Assembly: GCF_020515695.1 (NCBI RefSeq)
Contig: NZ_JAIWJA010000001.1
Span: 682,001 to 746,000, forward strand
Direction of reading: 5' to 3'
Length of the DNA: 64,000 nucleotides
Source: Pseudomonas sp. MWU16-30317
Lineage (GTDB): Bacteria; Pseudomonadota; Gammaproteobacteria; Pseudomonadales; Pseudomonadaceae
The notes under the pieces: model-generated
The model's database searches: none
What the model saw: the letters and a program-made list of their open reading frames with translations, nothing else
Told to the model about the DNA's origin: nothing
Shown here: in pieces, positions 29,001-38,534 of the stretch
Layout: each line of letters begins with the position of its first letter
Position numbering within the stretch: position 1 is the stretch's first letter
Translations under genes and position numbers: made by a program

Positions 29001-31695
29001 GCAGCGTGCCGTTCTTGCCGTCGCCCAAGCCTATGTAGCCCAGGGCCGAGAGGTCGATCTTGTCGGCGCTTGGATCGAAATCAAGTATCTGATCGCTGTT
29101 GCTGGTGGTCGCGGTGCGGTAGCTGTCCAGCCTGGAGGTGTAGCGGAAGACGTCGGCGCCCGCACCGCCGGTGAGCTTGTCGGCCCCGGCGCCGCCGATG
29201 AGGATATCGTTGCCGGCCCCGCCGTTGATGACGTCGTTACCCGCGCCGCCAATCAGCTGCTCGTTGGCCGCAGTACCGGTCAGGGTGTCGTTGCCAGGGG
29301 TGCCGTTGATCACGCTCGGCGGCGCAGGCACATCCTGCACGGCGAGGGTGAAGCTGTCACTGACCTTGGCGTTGCTGGCATCCGTGGCGCTGACCAGCAC
29401 CGAATAGGTGCCCGAGGCGGTGTCGTTCGGGGTGCCGCTGAAGGTGCGGGTGGCAGCGTCGAACTTCAGCCAGTCGGGCAGGGCGCTGCCGTCGGCCAGG
29501 GTGGCGCTGTAGGCCAGGCTGTCGTTGTCCGGATCGGTGAAGCTGGTGGCCGGCACGACGAAGGTGAACGGGGTGTTTTCCGTCGCGTTCTGGTCGAGCA
29601 GCGGCGAGGCCACTACCGGCGCATGGTTGACCGTCGGTGTGGTGGCGAAGACGAAGTTGGCCGCAGTCAGCGTGTTCAGAAAGTTGCCGTCCAGAGCCAC
29701 TTCAAAGCGGTTTCCCGCGGCGTCGGCGGCCAGCGACTTGATATAGGTCTTGGTGCCGGCGCTGTTGAGCACCAGGTACACGGTATTGTTCTTGCCGTCG
29801 CCAAGGCCGGTGAAGCCCAGGGCCGAGAGGTCGATCTTGTCGGCGCTGGCGTTGAAATCGGTGATCAGGTCGCCCAGGTTCGCACCGCCGGTATTGTAGT
29901 TGCGATAGCTGTCCAGGCGGCTGGAGAACACGAAGGTGTCCGCCCCAGCGCCGCCAGTGAGCGTATCGGCGCCAGCGCCGCCATCGAGGCGGTCATCACC
30001 AGCGCCGCCGCTGAGGCTGTCGTTGCCCGCGAGGCCGAGCAGCGTGTCGGGGCCATCGGTGCCTTGCAGCGAGTCATTGCCTGTGGTGCCGGTGACCACT
30101 CGATTGAAGATGAAGTTGCTGGCGGTCAAGGTGCTGGCCAGGTTGCCGGACAGCACCAGCTCGAAGCGGTTGCCACTGGCATCGGCGTCGTAGTCCTTGA
30201 TGTAGGTGCGGTCGGTGCTGGCGTTGTAACTGACTTGCAAGGTGCCGCCGCGGCCGTTGCCCAGACCGGTGAAACCCAGGCCGGCGAGATCGATCTTGTC
30301 CTGGCTGACGTTGAAGTCGGTGATGGTGTCGTCGAAGCTGCTGGTGGCCGTGCGGTAGCTGTCGGTCGGGCTGGAGAAGCGGAAAGTATCGGCGCCCGCA
30401 CCGCCTGTGAGTTTATCGACACCGGCGCCGCCGACGAGGATGTCGTCGCCAGCGCCGCCGCTGATGGTGTCCTTGCCAGCGCCGCCGTAGAAGATCTCGT
30501 TGGCGTTGCTGCCCAGCAAGGTGTCGTTGCCATCGGTGCCTTGCACGGTGATCACCGGTATCGTCGCGCTCACATAGCTGCCATCGCCATACACCAGGGT
30601 GTCGCCCTTGCTGGTGTGGCTGATGGTGTTGCCGACGATGGCATTGCGGTCAGTACCGTCCTCGTTGCGCTCGGCGACGCCATAGGTCGACAGATTGCTG
30701 CCACTGATGGTGTTGCCTTCGATGGTGTTGTCGCTGCCGTTGTAGTACTTGCCCGAGACGCCCTGAGTGTCGTCATAGGACTGGATGATCACCTCTGGCA
30801 CACCCGCGCCCAGCGCGTTGTTGGTGAGGGTGTTGTCGCTGACGGTGACGTTGTTGCTGCCGTACAGGCGCACCCCGGCGCCGTTGTTGTCGTGGATGTC
30901 GACGCCGCTGACGGTGACGTTGTCGGATAGCTTGATCAGCACGCCCTCGGCGCCGTTGTCGTACATCTCCCCACCGGTGATGGTGATATTGGTGGGCGAA
31001 GGAATATTTTCACTGCCGCGCTGCACGACGATACCGCCACCGCCGTTGCCATAGGCGACGTTATCGGTGAGGGTGAAGTCGTGGGTGCTGGTGACGATGT
31101 TGAAACCATGGCGGTCGTTGTCGTAGGCAACGTTGTTCTCGTAGACGCTGTCGCTAAGAAAGTCAGCGACGAAGCCGTCCAGGCCATTGCCGTGGGATAC
31201 GCTGTTCTTGATCACCATGTTGACGGTCTGTTCATGGGGATCGAAGCCGTAGCCGGAGCAGTCCTTGATCTCGACGCCATCGAGAGTGACATTGGAGTCG
31301 TAGCCGATCTTGCCGGGGATATAACCGTTGAACCAGCCATCGACCTTGGCTGTGGTGTTGTCCCGGTTACCGTCCAGGGTCAGGTTGCTGAGGCCGAAAT
31401 CGTGGGTCTCCTCGCCATAGGCAGACCGCACGATGCCGGTGATCTCTTTGTCGGAGCCATCGGCCACCTTGATGGTGGTGGCGCCCATGCCGTCGCCGGA
31501 CATGTACACATTGCTCTTGAGCATCAAGCAGCCGTCAGAGGGTTCCTCGCCACCCGATACGATATAAGTGCCGGTTGGCACGTACACTTGGCCGCCGCCG
31601 GCGGCAGAGGCCGCGTCGATCGCCTTTTGGATGGCTGCGGTATCGTCAGTGATGCCGTCGCCTTTGGCGCCAAAGTCTTGTACGTTGAAAATCAT
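26092..31695 (-). CDS. secreted RTX mannuronan C5-epimerase / O-acetylesterase (PsmE/AlgE-like)
   Basis: 1867 residues. Residues 1 to about 380 are an AlgE A-module, a right-handed beta-helix converting mannuronate to guluronate in alginate. Catalytic residues known from AlgE4 fall at the same numbers: K117, Y149, D152, H154, R195, H196 (Y-G-F-D-P-H-E-Q-T). Then come four calcium-binding RTX R-modules, two cadherin-like domains, an SGNH/SASA esterase domain (about 1205-1475; L-G-Q-S-N-A, W-G-Q-G-E-E and D-V-W-H-L-H) and three more RTX blocks. P. syringae PsmE is a reported epimerase/acetylhydrolase; this domain mix fits it, so it should deacetylate as well as epimerise alginate. AAGGAG precedes the ATG. 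No N-terminal signal: export is by type I secretion. Confidence 0.93.
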   Translation of the reverse strand: MIFNVQDFGAKGDGITDDTAAIQKAIDAASAAGGGQVYVPTGTYIVSGGEEPSDGCLMLKSNVYMSGDGMGATTIKVADGSDKEITGIVRSAYGEETHDFGLSNLTLDGNRDNTTAKVDGWFNGYIPGKIGYDSNVTLDGVEIKDCSGYGFDPHEQTVNMVIKNSVSHGNGLDGFVADFLSDSVYENNVAYDNDRHGFNIVTSTHDFTLTDNVAYGNGGGGIVVQRGSENIPSPTNITITGGEMYDNGAEGVLIKLSDNVTVSGVDIHDNNGAGVRLYGSNNVTVSDNTLTNNALGAGVPEVIIQSYDDTQGVSGKYYNGSDNTIEGNTISGSNLSTYGVAERNEDGTDRNAIVGNTISHTSKGDTLVYGDGSYVSATIPVITVQGTDGNDTLLGSNANEIFYGGAGKDTISGGAGDDILVGGAGVDKLTGGAGADTFRFSSPTDSYRTATSSFDDTITDFNVSQDKIDLAGLGFTGLGNGRGGTLQVSYNASTDRTYIKDYDADASGNRFELVLSGNLASTLTASNFIFNRVVTGTTGNDSLQGTDGPDTLLGLAGNDSLSGGAGDDRLDGGAGADTLTGGAGADTFVFSSRLDSYRNYNTGGANLGDLITDFNASADKIDLSALGFTGLGDGKNNTVYLVLNSAGTKTYIKSLAADAAGNRFEVALDGNFLNTLTAANFVFATTPTVNHAPVVASPLLDQNATENTPFTFVVPATSFTDPDNDSLAYSATLADGSALPDWLKFDAATRTFSGTPNDTASGTYSVLVSATDASNAKVSDSFTLAVQDVPAPPSVINGTPGNDTLTGTAANEQLIGGAGNDVINGGAGNDILIGGAGADKLTGGAGADVFRYTSRLDSYRTATTSNSDQILDFDPSADKIDLSALGYIGLGDGKNGTLQISYNATTNRTYLKDLVPDASGNRFELSLNGNLVSSLTASHFVFADQEQTGNVAPVVVIPLLDQNATESTPFTYTVTSNSFADGNQDLLTYTASLVDGSPLPTWLTFDASKLTFTGTPTDTASGAYNVLVKATDPSGASVSDNFALTVADAPANTITGTSAGETLTGTAGADLILGLGGDDTIKAGAGMDIIDGGAGRDALYGGDGADTFRFSNLSDSYRDYDAGGVTATDTIYDFTVGSDKIDVSALGFLGLGDGDHNTLVMSLNEAGDKTYIKSSVADADGNRFEIALAGNYLDTLTSADFVFAERAQQDILYLPTLGQSNARLLRMTEDDDQSGTSMLVNDLTKYTPYDVRSQFTDADGNGIDIAVGGSTVNGLSTGTPEELRLSWWLTDTNQPGPALLRAVALLKDQLGQLNAIDNVTMGIIWGQGEEAAQEIARSTDKVAAAAAYKAATLAVFDYLHAQLGNFNVYMMETGHYEQDAARARGYSEDKIAGIVEGVGIVRETQEAIAAERADVKLAVDYTDLPLRYEVDPLVYPDDVWHLHEESAEIVGQRLADYIADDLGYQGNPDDNNSVQAIFDGAQNAGGMIFGTDQDDTLVGTAGNDTINGDLGADTMTGGDGNDIYIVDNAFDTVIETNAAPSQVDAVQASVSWTLGANLENLVLTGVSDIDGTGNELRNFITGNSGNNVLDGGAGADSLSGGDGNDTYYVDNADDNVIENSSAGIDSVHSSLAAYTLTSNVENLYIDSPDAANGTGNALDNTLFAGAGNNVLDGRAGIDTASYANAAAGVTVTLSTSAQQNTGGSGLDTLKNMENLSGSSYADTLTGNSGANTLDGGAGNDTLVGGAGDDRLIGGAGTDTLTGGTGADTYVFGAVADMGVGALRDVINGFKTAEGDHLDFTGLDANPQTSAIDAFSFIGSNAFDASNATGQLRFADGILYGSVNADATPEFEIQLVGVKELHQSDFTA

Positions 31696-31936
31696 GCACT
31701 TATCTCCTTATCAGGCCAGAAACACGCTGACTGCCAATAAACCATCGGCAGGCACCGCTGTTATGACAGGACAGAAGAGAAAAGTTACGACCGAATATCG
31801 GGGAGTTGTCAAAAAACCGAACAAAGTGATCAGCGGTTCACGTTCGTAAAGAATTAATGACAGTTAATTGACTTTTTATTCAGTGCGGCGGTAGGGGGAA
31901 TTGAGACTTTCGTGCGTTAGCGACTGGCCCGTATCT

Positions 31937-32917
31937 TCACTGCCCCAGCAGCGCCGCCCGACCTTCAGCCGACGGAAATACACACGTCACCTCATGAGCG
32001 CAGCCAGGAACGATTGCCAGCGGCCGCGGTTTATTCGGCTTGAGCTGCTCCCGTTCATAGGTCTGATAGGCCTGCCCGCGCTGCAGGCGATAAGGGCCTT
32101 GGGCCATGGCTGCGCAGCTCTTGTCCAGGATCGGATAGAAGGTGCCCTTGGCGTTGCTGCTGTCCAGCTCGCCTTCGAGGTAGCGGATATCGGCCGTCGC
32201 ATAGCGTTCACGGGCCTGTTCTGGGGTCTTCTTCAGCCAGGCCGGCAGCCCGTCGAGGCCGTATTTCCACTGGTTGAAGTCCGCGCAGCCGGTGGTCGCC
32301 GAGGCCCGCCAGGTATCGAAATACAGCCAGGTGCCGGGGTCGGCCACCACATAGCGCAGTGTGACCCCGGTCGGCGCCGGCGCGGCGAAGGCGATCGCAT
32401 GCTGGACCATCTGCGCCCCCGCCGAAAACCCGGCGACGGTGATGGTCTTTACACTGGGAAATTGCTCGTGGACCTGGGCCACCACTGCGTCCAGTGCATT
32501 GAAGGCGCTTACCCCTGGTGCGTTGTTGGCTGGTTCGCCGGCAATCCACGAGGAGCATGTCCACAACAGATCGCCCGGTTCGGCCAGTGGTTCACCGGCG
32601 CTGACGCAGCGGTCGGAGTGGCGCTCGTCGACCTGAAACAGCGGCGCCACTACCAGAGTATCGGTGCCCTTGACCGCCGTCGCGGTGGCCTGAAAGGTGC
32701 GCAGTGCATCCCGTGGATGGCCGTGGATGGCGATCACTGCAGCGGTCGGGACCTTGCCGGCCGATTGCGCGTCGTCCGACTCGTAGTAGTGCAGCACGCC
32801 TTGGCCCTTGACGGGTTCGACACTGCGCAGCTCAGGGGCAGATGCCGAGGCACTGGCAGCAATGGGGGTCAACTGGCCCAGTATGAGGGCGGCAGTGCAC
32901 AGCGATACTCGATTCAA
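31937..32917 (-). CDS. secreted alpha/beta-hydrolase
   Basis: 326 residues. A signal peptide (about 1-24, ending A-S-A-S-A) directs export to the periplasm. The hydrolase fold shows the oxyanion strand V-I-A-I-H-G-H-P-R-D, nucleophile elbow G-F-S-A-G-A-Q (about 167-173) and a late H in P-G-C-A-H-E that could be the catalytic histidine. Several cysteines suggest disulfides. Substrate not shown; poly-ester or peptide-ester hydrolases have similar layouts. It is a single gene between the epimerase promoter and gcd. Confidence 0.75.
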   Translation of the reverse strand: MNRVSLCTAALILGQLTPIAASASASAPELRSVEPVKGQGVLHYYESDDAQSAGKVPTAAVIAIHGHPRDALRTFQATATAVKGTDTLVVAPLFQVDERHSDRCVSAGEPLAEPGDLLWTCSSWIAGEPANNAPGVSAFNALDAVVAQVHEQFPSVKTITVAGFSAGAQMVQHAIAFAAPAPTGVTLRYVVADPGTWLYFDTWRASATTGCADFNQWKYGLDGLPAWLKKTPEQARERYATADIRYLEGELDSSNAKGTFYPILDKSCAAMAQGPYRLQRGQAYQTYEREQLKPNKPRPLAIVPGCAHEVTCVFPSAEGRAALLGQ

Positions 32918-33205
32918 GGACTGCCCTCGTAAATGCCTCGCAGAGGCGAATGACGCGCAACGTATGAGTAAAGCAGAAAGCCCGAGAGGGTGATGCTAGA
33001 GCATGCGGCTGAGCGTAACGGTGAAAGAAAGTTCAAACTTTAATTATCCGCCGAGGGGATTAGTTAGCTTGCTTGCTATTTGTTCGGTCATATATTGTTA
33101 CATCTGTGGCCAAATGCCGCACCCTCGATGCCCATACTCCCGGGCCGGCACTTCGCCAGGCTTGCGGGCGCTTGCGCGCTATTTTTTCTCCGGAGGCCTT
33201 TCGAC

Positions 33206-35629
33206 GTGTCTGACCCATCTACTGCTTCATCAACCCCGCGGACCCGCAGGGCACCGCGCACCACCGGTGCACTGGTGGGTCTTGCCGGCCTGCTGCTGGC
33301 TGCGGGCGGGCTTTACCTGCTGGTGCTGGGCGGGACGCCTTATTACCTGCTGGCCGGCGCGGGTACGCTGATCACTGGCATCGGTCTGATCAAGGGCCGC
33401 AGCTGGTCGCTGCTGTTGTATGCACTGGTGCTATTGGGCACCGTCGCATGGGCGCTCCATGAAGTTGGCCTGCGTGGCTGGGAGTTGGAGCCAAGGCTGT
33501 TGATTCCGACGTGCCTGGGGATCTATTTGCTGCTGCCGTGGGTCGCGCGACGCCTCGGTGCATCTGCCAGCGGTTATGGCCGTGCGCACTTGCCACTGGC
33601 GGTCGCGGTGGTTATCGCCGTCGGCACAGGTGTCGTGTCCCTGACCCAAACCCCAGGTGTTCAAGGCGAACTGGCGTTGCCGGCCAATGTCAGCGATGGG
33701 CACGATACGTCGGTAGCCGACGCCGACTGGCAATACTACGGTCGCACCGCCAAAGGCGATCGCTTCTCGCCGCTGGACCAGATCACGCCGCAGAACATCA
33801 ACCACCTCAAGGTGGCGTGGCAAGCACAGACCGGCGACACCATGAGGCCCGGTGAGGACGTGGGCGGTACCGATGCCGGTCACGAATTCAACTTTGAAGA
33901 CACCCCCACCAAGGTCGGCGACACCCTTTACGTGTGCACCGGTCACAGTTGGGTCGTTGCCTTCGACGCCAAGACCGGGCAGAAAAAATGGAGCTTCAAC
34001 CCCCACGCCGATACGGATGCCGATGTCTACCTGGCGTGCCGTGGGGTGGCTTATTACGAAGCGCCCAAAGGCGTCGCCACCGATTGCCCGAAACGTATCA
34101 TCGCACCGGTACTCGATGCCCGGGTGATGGCCTTGAACGCCGAGACCGGCAAGCCTTGCGAAGACTTCGGCGAGCACGGCTTCGTGTCCCTGACGCAGTA
34201 TCTGGGGCATGTGCAGAAGGGCTTCCATTTCGTGACGTCGCCGCCGCTGGTCCTGCACGATCGGCTGATCCTGGGCGGCTGGGTCTGGGACAACCAGGCC
34301 GAGCACGAACCTTCAGGCGCTGTGCGCGCGTTCGATCCGATCTCCGGCGCCATCAGTTGGGCCTGGGACATCGGCCATACCCCGCATAACTTCAAGCCTG
34401 GCGCCACCGACGAGCTGACCCGCGGCACGCCCAACGCCTGGGGCGTCTACACCGCCGACCCAGAGCGTAATCTGGTTTACCTGCCACTGGGCAATGCGAC
34501 GCCGGATTACTTCGGCGGTCACCGTCGGCCATTCGATGAACAATACAACAGCTCGGTGGTGGCCCTGGACATCACCACAGGTGAAGAACGTTGGCACTTC
34601 CAGACCACCCACCACGACCTGTGGGACATGGACCTGCCCATCGGCCCGTCGCTGGTGGATGTACCCGATCCCGCCAACCCAGGCGCGCAGATCCCGGCGT
34701 TGGTCCAGACCAACAAGCGCGGCGAGTTCTTCATGCTCGATCGCCGTGATGGCAAACCCATCGCCCAGGTCGAGGAAAAACCGGTACCCCAAGGCGCGGT
34801 CAACGGCGATTTCACCTCGCCGACCCAGCCGTATTCCACTGGCCTGCCTTCGGTGACCCCGGCGGATCTGACCGAGAACCATCTGTGGGGCGCCACGCCG
34901 TTCGACCAGATGATCTGCCGCATCCAGTTCAAGTCGTTCAACTACCGCGGGCAGTTCACGCCTCCTGGTTTGCAGACCACCATCGTCTATCCGGCCTTTG
35001 ATGGCGTGATTGACTGGATGGGCGCATCCATCGATCCGAACCACAAGGTGGTGATCGCCAATGCCAACTACATCCCTTTTATCGTGCAGATGAGCCCGCG
35101 CGAAACGCACCCACAGGTGCCGGCCTGGGATGGCAAGGGTGACCAGCCGCAAAACCCGTCGGCGTTTGCGCCGCAGTACGGCACGCCTTATGTGGCCAGC
35201 GTGCACCCGTGGCTCAATCCGTTGGGCGTACCGTGCAACTCCCCGCCGTGGGGCACTTTGACCGCCATCGACCTGAACACACGTAAGGTCGCGTGGCAGC
35301 ATCCACTGGGCACCACCCGTGATACCGGGCCGTTCGGCACCCACAACAACCTGCCGTTCAACACCGGGATCTTCAACATTGGCGGCAATATCGTCACCAA
35401 AGGTGGGCTGGTATTCGTCGGTGCCACGGCCGACAACTATCTGCGCGCCATCGATGAACGCAATGGAGAGGTGATCTGGAAGGCCCGACTGCCGGCAGGT
35501 GGGCAGGCGACGCCGTTGTCCTATGCGGTGGATGGCAAGCAGTTCGTGGCCATTGCTGCGGGTGGCCACGGCGGGCTGGGGACCACGACCGGGGATTACA
35601 TCGTCGCCTACGCGCTGGACGACAAATAG
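33206..35629 (+). CDS. gcd: membrane-bound PQQ-dependent glucose dehydrogenase
   Basis: 807 residues, as for Pseudomonas Gcd. It oxidises glucose to gluconolactone in the periplasm and passes electrons to ubiquinone. An N-terminal set of about five helices (residues 18-145) anchors an eight-bladed PQQ propeller beginning at D-A-D-W-Q-Y-Y-G-R-T; H-H-D-L-W-D-M-D and D-R-R-D-G-K-P-I are typical blade motifs. I chose the GTG at 33206, nine bases after GGAGG, over an ATG 42 codons upstream without a site. Single gene followed by a REP pair. Confidence 0.95.
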   Translation: MSDPSTASSTPRTRRAPRTTGALVGLAGLLLAAGGLYLLVLGGTPYYLLAGAGTLITGIGLIKGRSWSLLLYALVLLGTVAWALHEVGLRGWELEPRLLIPTCLGIYLLLPWVARRLGASASGYGRAHLPLAVAVVIAVGTGVVSLTQTPGVQGELALPANVSDGHDTSVADADWQYYGRTAKGDRFSPLDQITPQNINHLKVAWQAQTGDTMRPGEDVGGTDAGHEFNFEDTPTKVGDTLYVCTGHSWVVAFDAKTGQKKWSFNPHADTDADVYLACRGVAYYEAPKGVATDCPKRIIAPVLDARVMALNAETGKPCEDFGEHGFVSLTQYLGHVQKGFHFVTSPPLVLHDRLILGGWVWDNQAEHEPSGAVRAFDPISGAISWAWDIGHTPHNFKPGATDELTRGTPNAWGVYTADPERNLVYLPLGNATPDYFGGHRRPFDEQYNSSVVALDITTGEERWHFQTTHHDLWDMDLPIGPSLVDVPDPANPGAQIPALVQTNKRGEFFMLDRRDGKPIAQVEEKPVPQGAVNGDFTSPTQPYSTGLPSVTPADLTENHLWGATPFDQMICRIQFKSFNYRGQFTPPGLQTTIVYPAFDGVIDWMGASIDPNHKVVIANANYIPFIVQMSPRETHPQVPAWDGKGDQPQNPSAFAPQYGTPYVASVHPWLNPLGVPCNSPPWGTLTAIDLNTRKVAWQHPLGTTRDTGPFGTHNNLPFNTGIFNIGGNIVTKGGLVFVGATADNYLRAIDERNGEVIWKARLPAGGQATPLSYAVDGKQFVAIAAGGHGGLGTTTGDYIVAYALDDK

Positions 35630-35986
35630 TCATCGGCAGGGCTACTGGCCTGTTCGCGGCCAAGCCCTGCTCACAGTGGTACGACTCGGTGAGGGTCAAC
35701 GCTGTGGGGGCAGGGCTTGCTCGCGAAGAAGCCCGCGCGATCCCTGCCGTTGTAAAACGCTGACGACCGCGCCCTGGCGTGCCGCCTGCGCCGAACAGGC
35801 GGTGCTGCAGAGCAAGCCGTGTGGTGGGTACGTTAGCGAACACGCGCGGCGACCGATAAAATCCTTCACTCAATCAACCTCATGCAACCATTACCTCGCC
35901 TGATACTTCAACTATAAGACCACTGGCTAGCCAATTGGCCTGCGACGGCTGCTAAACTGCCGCCTTTTGCCGAGAGCGGCCCCGGT
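35630..35986. other. intergenic region with REP pair (35652-35730)
   Basis: The REP arms tgttcgcggccaagccctgc and tgtgggggcagggcttgctc follow gcd. The remaining 250 bp, including the recombinase upstream region, show no gene, attachment-site repeat or terminator that I can support. Confidence 0.7.
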
Positions 35987-36940
35987 TTGCCTGATCACGA
36001 TTCCCCTCCGTTTGCTGATTTCACACCGCCATCTCCACTGTGCAACCCACTGGTGCAATATTTCGCGCGGCTGGCGCCGAGCAGCCAGTTGACCCTGCGC
36101 TATGTGTTGCAGGACGCGGCCGATCGGCTCGGCTTTGCCGACACCGATATCACCGAGGTGCCCTGGCACCTGTTGCAAGCGGCCCACGTCACTGGCCTGG
36201 TGGCGGCCCTGCGTGAAGATGGTTATGCGCCAAATACTTCGTCGCTGTACGTCAATGCCATCCGAGGTGTGGTCAATGAGGCCTGGCGCCTTGAACTGGT
36301 AGAACACGCCCATTTGCTCAAGATCCGTGCGGTCAAACCCACCCAAGGCGCGCGCCTGGGCAACGGCCGCAATCTCAAGCGCACGCTGATCCGCGACCTG
36401 ATGGCGGCCTGCGCTGCCGATCCGCGCCCGCAGGGCAAGCGCGACGCGGCGGTGATCGCCGTGCTGTACGGCTCCGGGATGCGCAAGTCGGAGTCGGTCA
36501 ACCTCGACCTCAGCCAGATCGACTTCGCCGAGCGCAGCCTGCGGGTGATCGGCAAGGGCAATCGCGAGTTGCTCAAATACGCCCCGGCCTGGGCGTTCGA
36601 AAAGTTGCAGGCATGGCTCGAGTTGCGGCGCAGCGAGTTGCCCCAGGGGCAGGCGGATGATGACTTTCTGTTCAATCGCATCCGCCGAGGCAGTCATATC
36701 ACCCGGGAACGGATCACCAAGCATGCGATTTACTACATCGCCCGGCAGCGGGGCGCAGAGGTGGGTGTGAAGATCATGCCCCATGACTTTCGCCGTTCGT
36801 TCATCACGCGGGTGATCGAGGAGCACGATCTGTCGATCGCGCAGAAGCTGGCGCACCACACCAATATCCAGACCACGGCGGCGTATGACATGCGTGATGA
36901 CAACGAGCGGCGCCGGGCGGTGGATCGGTATGAGCTGTGA
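35987..36940 (+). CDS. tyrosine site-specific recombinase (phage-integrase family)
   Basis: 317 residues. A SAM-like N-terminal core-binding domain (about 20-115) precedes the catalytic domain with all active-site boxes: Arg in G-S-G-M-R-K-S-E, His-x-x-Arg in M-P-H-D-F-R-R, His in L-A-H-H-T-N and the nucleophile Tyr in T-A-A-Y-D (about residue 300). It resembles XerC/D-size enzymes more than phage integrases, but lacks neighbours of a phage or integron. The start is a TTG without a clear ribosome site; a GTG some 20 codons downstream is possible. Function unknown. Confidence 0.85.
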   Translation: MPDHDSPPFADFTPPSPLCNPLVQYFARLAPSSQLTLRYVLQDAADRLGFADTDITEVPWHLLQAAHVTGLVAALREDGYAPNTSSLYVNAIRGVVNEAWRLELVEHAHLLKIRAVKPTQGARLGNGRNLKRTLIRDLMAACAADPRPQGKRDAAVIAVLYGSGMRKSESVNLDLSQIDFAERSLRVIGKGNRELLKYAPAWAFEKLQAWLELRRSELPQGQADDDFLFNRIRRGSHITRERITKHAIYYIARQRGAEVGVKIMPHDFRRSFITRVIEEHDLSIAQKLAHHTNIQTTAAYDMRDDNERRRAVDRYEL

Positions 36941-36970
36941 GTCTGCGCAATCTGTACAAGCACGCTCGGC

Positions 36971-37067
36971 CTCTTCGAGCGCACGCGTTGCTCCCACAGG
37001 CGTACACCCGTGGGAGTTCTCCGCTCTAGAGCCGTGCACCTGTGGGAACAAGGCTTGCCTGCGAAGG
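36971..37067. repeat. REP elements overlapping the 3' end of oprN
   Basis: One arm near 36983-37000 (gcacgcgttgctcccaca) and another at 37039-37067 (tgtgggaacaaggcttgcct). The second arm lies inside the oprN-like coding region and supplies its last codons. Confidence 0.8.
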
Positions 37068-38534
37068 TGCCGGCGCTGACGCCGCAGCCGTAGCGGCCGG
37101 CTGCCAACCCCCACCCAGCGCTTTATAGATCGCCACGATGCCGTGATACAGCTCGATCTCGCCCTGGGCCTGGGCGTCTTCGGCGCTCAGACGTTCGCGC
37201 TCGGCATCCAGCAGCACCAGATAATCCACCCCACCTTCGCGGTACTGAATCGAGGCCAGGTCGGCGGCCGCACGGCTCGACTCGCTCTGGCGCATCAGCG
37301 AGATCAACCGTTGCTGACGCTTGCCATAGTCGCTGAAGGCATTTTCCGACTCCTCCAACGCCAGCAATACCTGCTGCTCATAGGTCGCCAGGGCGCCCTC
37401 GGCGTTGGCGTTGGCGCCGCGAATCCGCGCGCGCACGCTGCCCAGGTCGAAGGCCGCCCAGGTAATGCTCGGGCCCAGGCTCCAGGCGTTGGCGGCGCTG
37501 GCGCCGATTTGCGAACCGCGTGCCGCGGTAAAACCGAGGAAGCCGCTCAGGCTGACCCGGGGGAACAGGTCGGCAGTGGCCACGCCGATATTGGCGGTGG
37601 CGGCGGCCAGCTTGCGCTCGGCGCTACGCACATCCGGGCGGCGACGCAGCAATTGGCCCGGATCACCGATCGGCAACGCCTTGGCGATCGCCGGCAGTTG
37701 CTTGGGGCCCAGGTCCACACTGAGGTGGTCCGGGCGCTCGCCCAGCAAAGTGGCGATGCGATTACGCGCCCGCGCCTGGTCGGCCTGCAGTTGCGGAATC
37801 GTCGCTTCTACCCCCGCCAGCCTCGCATCGGCGCGCACCACATCGAGTTGATTGCCGACGCCGGCATCGCGCAGGCTCACGGTAATGGCCCGCGAATCCT
37901 GCTGGTTCTTCAGGTTCTCGGCGGCGATATGCTCGCGCAGCTGGGCGCCGCGCAAGTTGCCATAGGCGTCCACCAACTCGGCGATCATGGTGACTTGCAG
38001 CTGTTGCAGGTCCGCCAGAGCGACGTCTTCTTCGGCGTTGCTGGCTTCCAGTTGCCGCTGGATACGCCCGAACAGGTCGATCTCCCAGGCCATGTCCAGG
38101 CCCAGGTCGTAGCGCTCGATATTGACCCGGTCGGTGGTCTGTCCTGGCACCTGGGCCTTGCCCAGATCGCTGCTGGCACGGCTGGTGACCACCGGCAGGT
38201 TGTCGTTGGCGATGTCGTCACGAATCGCCCGCGCGGCCTTGAGGCGGGCGAAAGCCACACGCAGGTCGCGGTTGTCTTGCACCGATCGAGTGACCAGCGT
38301 GTTGAGGGTCGGATCGTCGAACTGCTGCCACCAGACGCTCTCGAACCGTGCGTGGTCATAGTGGCTGGCGTCGTTGGCGGCAACGACATTCGCCGCCGCC
38401 GTCTCGGGGGTCTTGTAGTCGGGGCCCACAGCGCAGGCGGCCAGTGCCAGCAGCAACAGGCTCGGGGCGAAGAGTTTCAGGGCGTTGGAAGTCACGCTAC
38501 GCACTCGCAAAGTTTGATGTTGAAGGGCGTTCAT
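37026..38534 (-). CDS. oprN: outer-membrane efflux channel of MexEF-OprN
   Basis: 502 residues, TolC/OprM fold lipoprotein. Lipobox L-A-A-C at about residue 32-35, then G-P-D-Y. It is the exit duct for MexEF. The two repeats show D-L-R-V-A-F-A-R-L and the later L-L-R-R-R-P-D-V-R-S-A-E. The ATG overlaps the mexF stop by one base (TGATGA). The last residues P-S-Q-A-S-L-V-P-T-G-A-R-L are encoded by a REP element, so the natural C terminus (near A-L-G-G-G-W) has been replaced; this tail is outside the folded duct and is unlikely to abolish function (inference). Confidence 0.94.
   Translation of the reverse strand: MNALQHQTLRVRSVTSNALKLFAPSLLLLALAACAVGPDYKTPETAAANVVAANDASHYDHARFESVWWQQFDDPTLNTLVTRSVQDNRDLRVAFARLKAARAIRDDIANDNLPVVTSRASSDLGKAQVPGQTTDRVNIERYDLGLDMAWEIDLFGRIQRQLEASNAEEDVALADLQQLQVTMIAELVDAYGNLRGAQLREHIAAENLKNQQDSRAITVSLRDAGVGNQLDVVRADARLAGVEATIPQLQADQARARNRIATLLGERPDHLSVDLGPKQLPAIAKALPIGDPGQLLRRRPDVRSAERKLAAATANIGVATADLFPRVSLSGFLGFTAARGSQIGASAANAWSLGPSITWAAFDLGSVRARIRGANANAEGALATYEQQVLLALEESENAFSDYGKRQQRLISLMRQSESSRAAADLASIQYREGGVDYLVLLDAERERLSAEDAQAQGEIELYHGIVAIYKALGGGWQPAATAAASAPAPSQASLVPTGARL

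Noticed and set aside
26812..30930. A 1372-codon plus-strand frame opposite the epimerase gene
   Set aside because: It mirrors repeated GC-rich RTX codons on the other strand, has no recognisable domain and no ribosome site; a shadow of the real gene.
32918..33205. Possible small gene or RNA upstream of gcd
   Set aside because: No conserved motif, hairpin with T run or ribosome-site-linked frame that I could support; probably only promoter DNA.
35987..36940. Prophage or integron signature at the recombinase
   Set aside because: No structural, packaging or cassette genes, no tRNA and no direct repeats flank it in the window.
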